A DNA stretch of 64,000 bases, from the NCBI GenBank assembly GCA_014925825.1, contig JACGCK010000012.1:186001-250000 (forward strand), given 5' to 3'. A program made the position numbers and the translations under genes. Shown one piece after another: positions 10,977-23,797 of the stretch; position 1 is the first letter of the stretch; the number at the start of each line of letters is the position of its first letter. Source of the DNA: Pholiota molesta (Eukaryota; Basidiomycota; Agaricomycetes; Agaricales; Strophariaceae). The notes beneath the pieces are model-generated. The model saw only the letters and a program-made list of their open reading frames with translations, searched no databases and was not told the DNA's origin.

Positions 10977-13900
10977 ATGGCCACGACGGCGAGTATACCG
11001 GCTTACCTACTGCCAGGTGTTCCAGTTCATCAGCCACCTCATCTTGAGGGTGATGCTAGCCTGGCTACAGAAATTCTACCAGGCCCTCCGTCCTCTGTCA
11101 CTCTCCAACAGAATGCTCTAAAGCGCGATCCTAAGAAACCCTCCATGGCCTATTCATATCTTCCGACCTCTGATCCTGGATCTACGTATTCTGGGCTTAC
11201 GCATGGAACTTTGATTGGGCAAGACCTTGAAGGCCCCCGCAAGCGTTCCAGAGTAGACAAAGGGTGCGCAATTTTTTTACGATATTCTGCCAAGAATCCA
11301 TGCTCATTTTTGTATCTTCATCAACTTGTATCGATATCTTCTTGCTGCTGGGCTGTCCGACTCTGATGCAACGTCGTCAACACGCTTTCAGGCCTGCGAC
11401 GGGTCGAGCGCAACGGGCCTCAGCGCGTAATCAAGGCAGCAGCAGCGCACATGCGGTGGCTCTGGATCCTTCAACATCCATAGACTGCTCTTCAAATTCT
11501 GTTTCCCAACCCATCGTAATAGATTCGGACTCGTCTGCCGTTGTTTTGGACAAGGAACCGTCCCTTTCAAGGTCGAACTCATCCACTAATCTCCTGGACC
11601 CATCGCTACCTTCCGCCCCGAGCGGCAGGTCGAAACGGAGGGATAAGGGAAAGGAAAAGGAAAAGGAAAGGAGTTGGAGAGTCCTCCACTTCGAGTGAAA
11701 GAAGAACCAAAGCTATTCTCTCTGAACTCACCAGAGCCATCAAACAATCTTGTGCGTTGATTTTTGAAAAATTCCACATTGTCTAATACATGCTTTCCTA
11801 TTAGCTCAATAATGAAGATCATTGTTCCTCATGTCGTTCCTATGGCTCTTTGGTATATTGCGATGGTTGCCCAAGAGCGTTCCACTTTTGGTGCCTGGAC
11901 CCTCCCCTGGAAGGCGTTGATGATGACGGCGATGCTCGGTGGTTCTGTTCCACGTGTGTAGCTCGCAAGGTGATCGCTATCTCCCACCCGCTTAGGCTCA
12001 CACACACACACATGCTGACGCTTGAACGACAGCATCCCCCCCGCAAACCTCCTCCATCGCTTCTGTCTGCCGTTATTCATCACCTGCAAATCTCTAACCC
12101 GGTAGAATTTCAACTTCCAGAGGACATAAGGACCTACTTCAAAGATGGTAAATGATTTCCAACCACTCCGCATATTCTTATTCATAACCTTCTCAATTAG
12201 TTGGCACGGGAGCGAAGGGCAACTACTTCGATAGCTCAGGAATCAAACCACCCCGCCTAAAGCGAGTCTGGTCCATCTTATTCTTGTTTGGGGACAAACT
12301 GACTATTTTTCAGTCGTCATGGCCAACTAGAGGATCGAGACCCATACCGACTTCGCGATAGGAATGGTGGCCAGTTCTTTGCTTTCAATGTGGCATATCT
12401 GCCCTTCCTGATAGTCTGTCGGCAACTGCGCCTGCTGCAAAACGGATTCGGAGATCTACGTCAAAAGCAAGTACCCCTGATGCGTGGAAAAGTATCATAT
12501 CTTGTGACTATTGTAGCCTGCACTGGCACATGGATTGCCTTGACCCTCCTCTCTTAACATTGCCACCATTCAACAAGAAATGGATGTGTCCCAATCATGC
12601 CGAACGCGTATTGGTTAGCAGATATTTGATAATATTTCTATTCTATCTTTTTGACTGTATGTGATATAGCCACACAAGCGCCGCATTCCAAAGCAGCATG
12701 CCACTCCCATTGAAATCACAAAACCCCGTCAATTTAATAATGGTAATATAGAAGTTATTCATCCGGAATATTCTTCAACTCTGCCCACTCGCAACATGCC
12801 CGCCGATGAAGTCCTTATCAACGGACGTCGGTATCGTGTCCCAGAACGTGTCATTGTCCTCGACTTTTGGAATAAACTCAATAAGTGGGATGAGCATATA
12901 ACCCAGTACGTTATGTATTCATCTCAGCTTCATGAGACGCTGACTTGAGAAACAGGGATATGGGTTGACTTCTGGGATGTCTTCTCCCCTAACCTCACTC
13001 AGCTCTTTGGATGACTCTGATGATCTACCAACGCCTCTTGGAGATGTAAATGGAGATCTTGATGATCTTTCTGCAGCACAAGTAAATCTATTGTCATATA
13101 GTATAGGCTAGTACTAACTTCTTTCAGTTATTGTGCGCCTTCTCTACTGCAAAAAGAGCTGAAGCTTCGCAAGCCGTTGGTAAGACGGTGCATGAAAGGA
13201 GCGTACAAACAGAACCAGAACCTTCCAAACTTCCTGTAAAGAATAAAGTCGGACGACCTAGGAAGGTAATTCATCGATATCTCTCCTCATTTTGGTACAC
13301 TGAATTATTGCGATAAAACCAGTATCCTCTTCCAGAACCCCTTATAAATGGGCAAGGCCTCAATCGATCAAGTGAATCAACAAATACGTCCTCAAGCGTC
13401 ACTATATCTGCTGTGCGAAGGAGACGAATGTCGCAACATGTCGCTTCTGAACCTAGTACACGACAACTAAGATCTAAGAGCAAAAATCATATTGCCGATA
13501 CGCCTCTCACAAGCTTATCGTCTTTGGTAACGTGAATCCACATTGTCAGCTATATAGATGCTAATATATTTGCATTAGAGCTCTTTGAAGCAAGGTGATG
13601 AAGGCCCTGTACTTCCAAGTGGCCTAAATTTGGTCACAAATCCACAAAACAAGGCGAAAACCGTCAACGTTAAGGTACGAATATGTTGTATTATACCTGC
13701 TAAGTGCTCCGTCATAACTTTAGACTCCGTAGATGGAAGAAATCGATACTCCCCTATCGATGAATTCATCCTTCCTTGAAAATGCTACATCGTCTTCAAG
13801 CGCAATACCCAAGGTGGGAATTATATCTTCGACTTTACCTGCTAACCATATTCATTTCATTTGAAACAGATTTCTCGGACTACTCGTACCCCTCGACAGT

Positions 13901-14304
13901 CAAAACAGAAAGACGCTGACGGTCCCGTAAAGGATACAAAGGAAAAACGTGGAAGGAAACGCAAAATCCGAGATGAAGAAATACCTCCTGTTGCAAGCGA
14001 GAACGGAAATAATGTCGACGATCGTCGAGACATTGCCAAGCCTGGCAAGGACGAAAAAACAGACAAAGCGGATAAACAGGACAAGGAAAGTAGGAAAGCG
14101 AAACGGACTCCAGCTCGTGCGGTACAACTACAACCAGCAAACCAAGAAACACCGCCAGCTTCATCTGCAGCCCCCCTTCTTTCACCGACCTTGTCGATCA
14201 CACCCTCACTTAAAATCCGTCTTCCGCGTTTAAGCAATCTCAACACATCCAATAACTCTTTTGCTTTGTCTACCCCGCATTTAGAGTCTCCAACTCGACG
14301 TTAA
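10977..14304 (+). CDS. Two-PHD-finger chromatin protein, Rco1-like (Rpd3S histone deacetylase complex)
   Basis: The first PHD finger (11812-11970) reads NEDHCSSCRSYGSLVYCDGC then AFHFWCLDPPLEG and WFCSTC: a complete C4HC3 set. A second zinc module (12371-12600) has VLCFQCG, IISCDYCSLHWHMDCLDPPL and KKWMCPNH. Between them are KPPRLKR and LEDRDPYRLRDRNG; after them comes INGRRYRVPERVIVLDFWNK. This PHD-linker-PHD order resembles Rco1/Cph1, the subunits that guide the Rpd3S deacetylase to transcribed chromatin. The C-terminal third is basic, Ser/Pro-rich and holds AT-hook-like cores (VGRPRK, KRGRKRK). Two apparent one-base losses break the frame: in the purine run at 11640-11672 and at GGTGGCC (12367-12373); restoring each joins conserved sequence. 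The Rco1 assignment is from architecture; another PHD protein of similar layout is possible. Confidence 0.75.
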
Positions 14305-14782
14305 ACTGTACGCAGAGCTTTATGATTTATTACATTAATTCAAACGCAATCCATCGTTCTTCTATTCTGTCACTTCAATTGTGTCACTTATCAACTGTTT
14401 ATGATTAATCGTCGCTAAGTATTAGTACTACTAAAGGACGTTGTTAAGGTTAGACATTTCTTCTGATAGAAAGGTTATACTATTATAATCGTCAATCTCG
14501 TACATACTGTAAAGAATTGTATTGGTCCTTGATTGGTCCTGTGGTGCAAGTGCAATGTCCTTCCGGATCCCCGCCAGTTTATTTTTCTGGCCATTGGTAA
14601 CCCGAGGAATTTATTTGTTATTACGTAATAAATGATCATCGGGCCGCCAAAAGTTAGCAACTTTTCTGGACCAACCGCTTGCCAAACGCTACTTCGGACG
14701 ATACTGTACAATAGCTCAATCATCGATTGAACGTCCAACGCCTGAAATTCAGCAATTCTTTGTAATCTTATAAACTTGCAAC
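14305..14782. other. Intergenic region between RCO1-like and GAR1 genes
   Basis: AT-rich sequence of 478 bp with the 3' UTR of the upstream gene and the promoter of GAR1. No coding potential recognised. Confidence 0.5.
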
Positions 14783-15624
14783 ATGAGCCGCGGTGGAAGA
14801 GGTTTGGCAGCCGGGGTGGTGGAGGTTAGTCTGCCTTCATGAAAAATTCCAATACTACTAACTTCACATCAAGCTCCTCGTGGGGGTGGAAGGGGAGGGT
14901 ATCAACAACGCGATTTTGGCCCTCCAGACCAAGTGCTAGGTCAGCCATTCTTGCCTGCAGAAATTTCAACCTTCTAAAAGGTCTCCCAAATCCTCCTCTA
15001 GAAATGGCACCTTCGTTCATGCTGTTGAGGACGAGATGCTCTGCTCTTCGCTAATACCAGACAAAGTCCCATATTTCAACGCTCCAATATATCTTCAGAA
15101 CAAGTCCCAAATTGGCAAGGTTGATGAAATCCTGGGACCTATCAACGAAGTCTATTTCTCCATCAAAATGGGTGAAGGAATGGTTGCAAGTAGTTTCAAA
15201 AAGGGTGACAGGTCTACATCGGGGGTGATAAACTTTTACCGATCGAACGATTTTTGCCCAAACCAAAAGTGGCTGGAGGTATGTCATTTTTCGAGCTTTC
15301 TCAATGCTTATGAAGCTGACTGATGTTCCGTGGAAGGTGTTACAAGTAAGAGACGACTTTTCATTCAGTATATTTATTCAAATTTAATCCTTCTTTTTAG
15401 AACGTGGTCGTGGCGGACGTGGTGGGCCACCAGGACGTGGTGGCCGCGGTGCCCCAGGCGGGCGTGGTGGATTCCCATCGAGGGGTGGCGCTAGAGGTGG
15501 CCCAAGGGGTGGCTTTTCTGGCGGTCGGGGTGGAGGAAGAGGTGGAGGCTTCAGAGGAGGAGATCGTGGTGGGCGTGGGGGCGGCTTTGGTCGTGGAGGT
15601 GGACGAGGTTTTCGAGGATCATAA
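14783..15624 (+). CDS. GAR1: H/ACA ribonucleoprotein subunit Gar1
   Basis: Gar1 is a core protein of H/ACA snoRNPs, which make pseudouridines in rRNA in the nucleolus. The central domain is clear: [58 protein letters not shown], and FLPKPK. It is flanked by Gly/Arg-rich (RGG) segments, a short one at the N-terminus and a long one at the C-terminus (15420-15620), as in yeast and human Gar1. Introns near 14825-14872, 14939-15000, 15278-15335 and 15345-15400. Two one-base deficits are needed to explain the sequence: GGTTTGGC at 14801-14808 (one T short) and GGTCTAC at 15211-15217 (one T short). With these the RGG start and the PKP motif run in one frame. This essential gene is unlikely to be a pseudogene. 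Confidence 0.93.
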
Positions 15625-15834
15625 TTCGTGTGATTGGATAGATTTACTTATTTGCATTCCAAGTTCTCCCTATGTCGTCACGCCACCTCAGATTATTGAA
15701 GCCCCAAGTACGTTGCTTTTATATTGAAACATATTATCAGATAGCCAATCTGCAGAGAATACACACAATTATATAGGACATGGAAGAACAGAGCAACCGA
15801 TATAGAAATACAACCGCAATATCGTTTCATAGAT

Positions 15835-16660
15835 TTATGGTTGAGGGCCTTGACTTCAGCAGTTATACTCTGAACTCTATGCCCTCGTTCCTGCTGTCTT
15901 GATACCGTCTAGAGAGGATGAGTGGGAAACAAACGAATGAGATATTAGTAGGACATACTTGAGTTAGTTCATTGGCCAAAGCAGAAGTGTTCTGCAATAT
16001 TCTTCAATTCGTTGTTGGCGAATGCCTGGGGTATCCTTGAGCTACGTTACTGATCTCGTGTATCTTTCCACTTACTATCTTCTTCTGATGTCAATTGTTC
16101 CTCGGACCATCATCAATAGGGACTGTAAAGGTGGCAGTATCAAGATCTCGATGTTGAGCCAGAAGATTCACGACCGTAGATTCAATTTCTGAAGGAATAC
16201 TTCGTCTTGTCTCTGCTATGCGTTTGTGCCATTGTAGACGCGTATCAGCCAAGGACCATATCCTTCTATCTAGGGTTTCGTCAAAAACTTCCATGTCTAT
16301 TCCATCCATGAGATTTACATAAATACACAGGCAATTTGAAGCGCACCTCTGCCACCTTCATCCAGGGACTCGAAGTTATGACCATTTACGCGAAGGTTGG
16401 GTTGAGCCAAACTGAACGTCTTTTCAATGAACTATAGAAACATAATCGCGTCAATTGCCTAGTATGCATTTGAGGAGTACACTTGGGAAGCCGACTTGTG
16501 CCAAATGAGCCATTATCGCGTCCTTTTCATCTTCAATGTCCCGTAAGACCGCTTGTTCCTGTAATTTTGATAGCGCTGCTTCCTCGTAGTTGGATCGGAC
16601 CTTCTTCCAATCTTGTACGGAACCTACGGATACACGGGGTATATCTTCTCGATTCTCCAT
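15835..16660 (-). CDS. MIS14: Kinetochore MIND-complex subunit, Mis14/Nsl1-like
   Basis: Mis14/Nsl1 belongs to the Mis12/MIND complex, which links centromeric chromatin to the outer kinetochore. The start is the first ATG (MENREDIPRVSV). The product contains DWKKVRSNYEEAALSKLQEQ, then FIEKTFSLAQPNLRVNGHNF followed by DMEVFDETLDRRIWSLADT, the PFAM Mis14-like core (a FxLxxPNxRVNG-like segment followed by FDExLDRRxxxL). Helical, coiled-coil-prone sequence follows (IPSEIESTVVNLLAQHRDLD). After about 16100 the frame is interrupted by apparent single-base losses near 16100 and 16000; the reconnected sequence reads SEEQLTSEED and then NTSALANELTQ. The stop position is therefore approximate. It lies tail to tail with GAR1 and head to head with ATG2. 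Confidence 0.7.
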
Positions 16661-17020
16661 AGGCGTGCTGATGAACAAAACTGACGCGACAAGATGTAAT
16701 AAGTAGAACGAATTATGATTTCAACAAAAGAACGCGTTCGCCGTTGAACAACTGCAGATTGCCATATGCAACCACGTGATACATTCACGTCATCGTGAGC
16801 GTGTCGGTGTCAATAGCTTCAATTAGCGTCCTTGGTTCCGTTGAGTGCTGTGCTCTTCTCTATACATACACCCAAACCACCTCCCTTGCAACTGGGACAG
16901 CTCGAAATACTTCAACACGTATCGTCGACTGAAATGACACTGACGACACTGTAATCCCGCTTCAAGTTACCAAGAACTCATCGTTTCTGTGTTGAAGACA
17001 TTACCTTCCGACTTCCGAAC
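16661..17020. promoter_or_regulatory. Divergent promoter region of MIS14-like and ATG2
   Basis: A 360-bp gap between start codons. It contains a perfect CACGTG E-box palindrome at 16773-16778 and, shortly after, a CRE-like TTCACGTCATCGTGA segment (about 16785-16799). CT-rich leader sequence follows before the ATG2 start. Which factor binds is inference only. Confidence 0.45.
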
Positions 17021-20000
17021 ATGCCTTGGTACTCGTCTTGGATACCAGGACTCCCAAACTTCAACTTTTCGATTCCTGCCAGTATTCAGGGCCGTTTTAT
17101 TGCCTTCGCTCTGAAGAAATCTCTTGGACATCTTTTGAAGCCGGGGCAACTCGATTATCGACAAATCGACTCGCAAATTGGCTCTGGTTATGTCCAAGTC
17201 AATGATCTGGAGCTGAATTCGGAGGTAAGAAACTATGATTGGCCCTTTGAGTACTCTTTCTCACTCCTTTGAATAGACCGTAATGGTATTTGACGGGGCT
17301 ACCCCTAACTTTACAAGCCGGGACGATTTCTTCTGTCAAAGTTCGCATTCCATGGCCTAACCCTTTGGCTTCCACCCTAGGCTTTTCCTTGAATTCCATT
17401 CACCTCACCTTTGTGTCGCTCCTAAAGCTGACGTTGGACCACGCCCAGATGTCGACCTTACAGATCGGTTGCATCGGTGGCGGAGTCATTTATCCATGAA
17501 GAATTATCCGCTCGGGAAGAAGAAACACTTTGGCAGTCTTTACATCATGAACTAGCAGTTCAGCCAGACACCGATGATCGATCCCTGCCAGGAGGATTGG
17601 ATTCCCGACAAACACGTCCGAATTACATAAATTCGACAATGATCCGGCAGGGATCTCAGTCTTTGCCACTCTTATCGAACGTTTGCTTGCGCGGTTCGAG
17701 TTTGATGCTCAGGATATCAAGATCACTTTGGTTCACCCGAACAATATCAGCTTGACGCTATTTCTTCAAGATATCCGATATCACGCTGATGCGCAGGAAC
17801 CTCAGATCGAGTGCTTCTGCAGAAACTCCTATAAGAGGCGAACGACATACCTTATCTATCAGTGGGGTATCATTATCATCGCGCGACCTCCATGTGCAAC
17901 TGGAACGATCTTCATTATCTACAAGCACTGAGTCACCTACCCATTCTTCCAGTGCAGCGACATCTCGACCGCTGTCTCGCGCTTCCTCCGATGCATCTAT
18001 GGACGAAGAAACTCAATTTACCATGTCTCAATCATTGGCTTTTCTACCCCCAAGACCACTGTCACCTTCAAGTTCAGCTTCAAGTAGCATGTATGAGAGC
18101 GCAATATCAAATGTTTCTTCCATTCACCCTATGCCAGACGATCTCGATGAAAATCCTCATCTACCTTCAACTGAACTTGAAGAAGAAAACATGATATCAT
18201 TCGGATCCCAGCCAATTTATTCAAAGTGAAGACACCTTCACCGTCAGCACCAGTTTCAGAGGATGATCCTTTCATATCTTCCTCAAATTCGACTTCTCCA
18301 TCAGAAGACCAGCTACAAATCGCACTGTCGATTGGCGTTATAAGCTGTGCTCTCAGGCCATGGCAAATACTCGGCCTTCTACGCTTGGCGCATGCTATCG
18401 CCCCGCCACAGGATCTAATGAAAACTAGGCCACCTCAAATACTTCTCTGCAGGAGCTTCCCCTCCATAACAGCTAGAGCTGATATTCGAGCTGCCGTCTT
18501 TCTTCTAATCCCCATGGAACACATCAAGGAAACAATTCTAGAAAGATATCAACCAAGGGCTTCTTCGACCGGCCCCTTATTCCTCCCACACTGGAATTTG
18601 GATACACGCGCATTTTCATGGATTCAATATCTTCTTCGTTGTCAATTCCCATTGAATCGTTTATGAAGGAAACGAAGTTGAAATCGTCTCCTACCACGAA
18701 ACTTTCTCCATTGATAAGCTTCGAGATCAGCCTCTCGGACCTTTCGATATTCTTATTCAACAAGCCGATCAACGATTTGACTACCAGCCTTGTCTCTTTC
18801 CCTCTGCTCATCACAGACCCACATCTGTTAGTGCAATACCCAAGGCCGCATATTCATCGTCAAAATGGTCAAACCCAACCTTTCCTTCCAACCTTCGATA
18901 TCATTGCTTGGGAACGTGAAACTAGCAAGAATTTCAGCACACATCCCATTGGCGTTGCCAACCTCCGAGGACCAGCGCATCCGATCCTTCACATATAGGT
19001 CTTGAGCCAGAAGCCTTCTTATCAGGGAGCTCAGGACATCCAGCCGTGCGGGTCATTGGCAATCGCTCCGTAATCGCGGGGGGAGACAGGTCTATGGCGG
19101 CTGAAAACACCGACGACTTGAATATACAAATCGCCCCTCTTCACATCCGCGTCGATCTGCAGCACATCCTACAACCTGAAGGTCCTCTCACATTTTTTGA
19201 GGATCTCCTGTTATCTGAGATCCCAATCAGCGATGAAGCCTCATTTTCGTCTGGAACCACGGTTGATAGATCTCTCATTGCTTCAGATAGAAAGGGACCG
19301 GAAAGACAAAGACGATCAACCCATACCGGAGGTGCAGCACGGCGTTCTCACATTGGTATCAACTTCCATGCTGTTAGGTTGTCCGTCCGTTGTCCACCAC
19401 CACCACCACAGTCCACCAGTCGTTCAGGTGCTTTGGTTATGGACCTCTATGGTGCTAGAATAAGTATTGGCTCAGAAGGTTCCAAGCCTTCAGCAAAATT
19501 TGCAGATCAGGATGGCCCACGAACGCGGGAGTGGAACATGTTTGAAGAAAACGTTCTACTGAAGGCTACATTTAACAGGGCCAATTTAGCATGCTCTATG
19601 GTTAATGAGAAGACGGCAACTTCATTTGTGTCAATCGGGCCGCTGACTGATGACAGTTCTGGACAATTCACGGCCACTGAAGAAAATCCTCCGTCTTTGC
19701 AACCTCTTATCGTTATAATCTCACCTAATTCGAATAAATCAGACGTGGCGCCTTCCCTGGCTCTTAGTATTGACATCCCTTCAGTGCTCGTGGATTTTTC
19801 TAAACCCGTATATGATTCCCTGCAATACTGGGCTGACGATGTAAGTCAACTTTTGGAGCATCTTACAGGGCATGACAAAGAGAAGGAGGTGAGCAATAGT
19901 AGAGACACAAGTCTTATTGGCAGCCGCTTCTTTGCGAAGTCGAGGAATGGCAGTGGGAGTGCTATGGGCAGTAGCACCAGTGAGGCTGCAGAAAATGTAA

Positions 20001-23000
20001 TCAAGCTTTCAGTCACAGAGGGTAAGCCTCCTACATGTTATTTATGTGGGATATCCTATCAAATCGAAATATAGCTGTTGTCAGAGTGCTCGTTCCACGA
20101 ACAGATACCGAGAAATCAGAATCGCGCCCCTTCTACATCAATGCATCTGACCTCGATATTCTAGTCGAGATTAATCCCGACCACAAGGTAGATCTCACAA
20201 AACCCCACTTTTGCACCTTGATTAATATCATACTCAAGCAACAAACGATTCTAACCGTTGGGGTCTTGGATTTGGTCATCGAAAATACTTCGAAAGAAGG
20301 AAATCGGCAAAGATTCCTGGCTCTGACGTCTCCCCATTCTCTGGTACGTGGCTTCTTACTCTTAAAATGAATATAATGTTATCGTTTGCTTTTTGCTAGT
20401 CTACTACCGCCAAATCGATTCTTAAACTAAGATTCTCAACAGCTACTACCCCCGAGACCAGTAGCAAAGAAACGCGCATCAGGTTGACTTTAAGCGGTTT
20501 CACCTACACCTTTTTCCCCGACCTTCATTGGATATCTGATTTGTTGGCCTTCGTAAAGAATCCTCCTGGAGTAGGTCCATTCATTGAATACGGCATTTTT
20601 GAGCTGTACTGATAGTATATGCCATAGACATTCGAGTCGGTGATACCCAGCGATCGCACCCGTATATTTGTGAAGATATCTGATGGATCTATACGCATTC
20701 TTGCTCCCATATACCCTGGCGCTCTGGTTTCTTATATGCAAGAATTGGAGTTTTCGACGGACGTAATAGGTGACTCTCGAGACTCATCCTTCCACATTAT
20801 CGCGACTAGCCTTGCGTTGTTGGCTATCGATGATACTCAGGATCAAGCTTCACAGGGGGAGGACACACGTTCTACTCGGGGAATTTCAGCTTGGACGGTG
20901 ACATATTTGTTGGTTGCTTTTGGAATTCGTTGTCTAATATATATTTCAGACCATTGGTTATGCGCTTCTTGCCGAAGTCTCTGAGCTTGATACAACTATT
21001 ATAAATCAGCTTGCTACCAGCCCACTGTGGAAGGTATTTGCCATAATTCTTTAAATTGTATCGTTCGATCGTAATCAGTCCTTCAGGTCCTGGTGGAGCG
21101 TATTGTACTTCGCCTGCACTTATGTGCAGATACCTTGACTGCAGTATCAACGTTCGGTCAGGATCTAGGCACTTTGTTCAAGAACCCTGATGAGGAGTGA
21201 GTACATTGTTTCAAGCTTGAAACTTTGACTAACGAGTGATAGACCTAAACCTTCAAACAGAAAGCCTGCAATGGTAGGAAGATCTACCAGAGAAGGCACT
21301 GCGCTTATGTGTGCGTTTACATCTTTTCCTATCAAATTGCTTGTGACTTATTCATTCTGGTATTATAGCCTCAGTTGAAGATCTGGCGTTTAAAAGAATG
21401 CCAGACATCGGACCTCCGCCTGATATGATATATGACGACCTGCCGACAAACTTGGATTATTTAGATGAATCTTTCGGTGCTGCAGCTGGTCTACGAGAAC
21501 TTGTTGATGAAGATCTAGACGAATTTGACGACAGGGCAATTGACACACAGGCCGCAACGGACGAGTCTATCGTTTCAAGAGTTGGCGGGGAAACCATCAA
21601 AGTATTTGACTCCAAAGGACTTGACCTTGTGGAAGATTACTATTTGTCCATACCACCTGAGAAATCTCAGGGCACATCCTAGTAAGTTTTTTAGTGCCCT
21701 CCATCGAACTTTTCTAAGTTTGGTTTTACAGTTCGAACGATGCAACCTTGAGTGTTCGGGTCCTCGATGGTGCAGTCAACCTGTTTTTGTATGATGGGTA
21801 CGATTGGGGTAAAACACGAAAAACCATCGAAGAGGAAGTCAAGGAAATGCGAAAGCGTTTAGCCAAAATCAGGCAACTCGTGGCCAATGGACAAATACAA
21901 GAACCTATCGTCGAAGATACTAGTGCATTGCTATTCAATTCCGTTCACATTGGCTTGGATCAAGATGAAGACGGCTTTGAAGAACCCTCTGCTCTGATTG
22001 CAGCTATTGATGAAGAGCTGCAAGACGACCTGGAAACAGCAAGCCAAAGCTCATGGCAATCTTTACGCCAACCCACTTCTAATAAGCCACGTGTCCGTTC
22101 CACTCGTGTTCATGGAAAAAGATTGACTCGCTCAAGGACGCCGAGTATGGAATTTTCGTTAGCAGGCCTTTGCGCTGAATTTGATCAATTCAAACCGGAC
22201 GACCCGTTGGTTTCCCGAACTTTTGTCACTGTCAAGGATTTGGAAATTCTGGATCACATCAAGACGTCTACTTGGAAGAAGTTCCTAACTGAACTTCGTT
22301 CAGACTCACGAGGAAATGTCCGAGAAACGGATTCTAATATGGTTCGAATTGAGCTCACCGGAATTCGACCAGTCCAAGGCAACTCCTCTGAAGAGGTTAG
22401 AATGAGGGTAAGAACTCATAAAACATATAATCTAGTTGCTCTCTAATTCTAGCAGGCCAAAATTCTTCCGCTTAGACTTTATGTGGATCAGGACGCGGTG
22501 GACTTCTTGAAAAAGTTCTTCAGTTTCAAGGCTCCAGCTTCTTCTTCGCCATCTGATGCATCGCAGCCTTCTGATGAAGGAGAAACATATATTCGTATGA
22601 GTTTCCGTTCCATAGCCATTGTCACTTTTGCTTACGAGGTTATGCAGAGCTCGGTGAAATATTCCCGGTTGATCTGAAGTTGGACTACAAACCTCGTCGC
22701 GTGGACTACAGGGCACTGAAAGAAGGAAGGACGATCGAATTGATGAATTTCTTCCATTTCGATGGTGCTGAAATGACATTGCGTCATATTACTCTGGCTG
22801 GTGTAAGTTTCATTGCAATCTGCTTTGTATCCCTATGTGTTTATTTCCTTGATTACGCAGGTAACGGGATGGGCTAGATTTTTCGAGATGCTAAATGACT
22901 TATGGACTCCGGATGTGAAGGCTACACAATTGGCTGAAGTGATCTCTGGAGTTGCACCCATTCGCTCCATAGTCAATGTTGGTTCAGGAGTCGCCGATCT

Positions 23001-23617
23001 CATCTTGCTTCCTATCGCTCAATACAAGAAAGACGGGAGGATTGTACGCGGTGTACAAAAGGGTGCAACTGCCTTTGTCAAATCTACGGCGATTGAAGCC
23101 ATCAAGATGGGAGCTAAGCTGGCCACAGGAACACAGGTTATTCTGGAACAAGCTGAGGGTATTCTTGGTGGCCAATTCGAAGCTCCAATTACTGCAGAAC
23201 CAGTCCAACTTCCCTATGGAGATGACCCCGGTATCGACGATGAAGAAGATGAAGGAACCGCAGAGTTGATATCTAAATATGCTCAGCAACCTACAGATCT
23301 TCGGGAAGGCGTACAGTTTGCCTATAAGAGTTTACAACGGAATTTGAACTCTGCTGCCCAAACGATTCTGGCGGTACCGATGGAGGTTTATGAGAGGTCA
23401 GGAAATGAGGTACGATTGCAATTTCTTTTCTCCAGATTTTTCAGAACTGAAAAGAGATTAGGGTCCTGTCCGTTCTGTCATTCGAGCCGTGCCGATTGCT
23501 GTTTTGAAGCCTATGATTGGGGCGAGTGAGGCTGTCAGCAAGACACTGCTTGGGCTACACAATACTCTTGATCCTAATATTCGTCACGATAATGAAGCGA
23601 AGTATAAACTTCGGTAG
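17021..23617 (+). CDS. ATG2: Autophagy-related lipid-transfer protein Atg2
   Basis: Atg2 is a very large rod-shaped protein that moves phospholipid from the ER to the growing autophagosome and works with Atg9 and Atg18. The N-terminal chorein domain is unmistakable: [40 protein letters not shown], then [20 protein letters not shown] and [20 protein letters not shown]. Middle exons hold long Ser-rich linkers (17790-18200). The C-terminal region has the ATG2 CAD-like blocks: [58 protein letters not shown] and, near the end, [20 protein letters not shown]. Length (about 6.6 kb) fits a protein near 2,000 residues. The sequence breaks frame repeatedly: at 17285-17293 two bases appear missing before LTGLPLTL, and there are several breaks between 17600 and 18670. 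Overall identity is certain; the exact exon map is not. Confidence 0.95.
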
Positions 23618-23797
23618 CGTCCTTTCCCCTTTTGATTTCTCACTCAGCGACTATTCAAGGGCTATGTAACATATAGTTAGAGCATATTGTACAGGGGTTC
23701 ACCATGCATGCACATTTGTATTCCATATATCACATAGAATCATTACAAATACTTTTCATTGAAACTAAGAAACTGAAGGAAAAAAAGAGATTACAAA

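Noticed and set aside
14783..15624. GAR1 as a pseudogene
   Set aside because: The frame breaks are single missing bases in T runs, like those in many other genes here, and the protein is otherwise complete.
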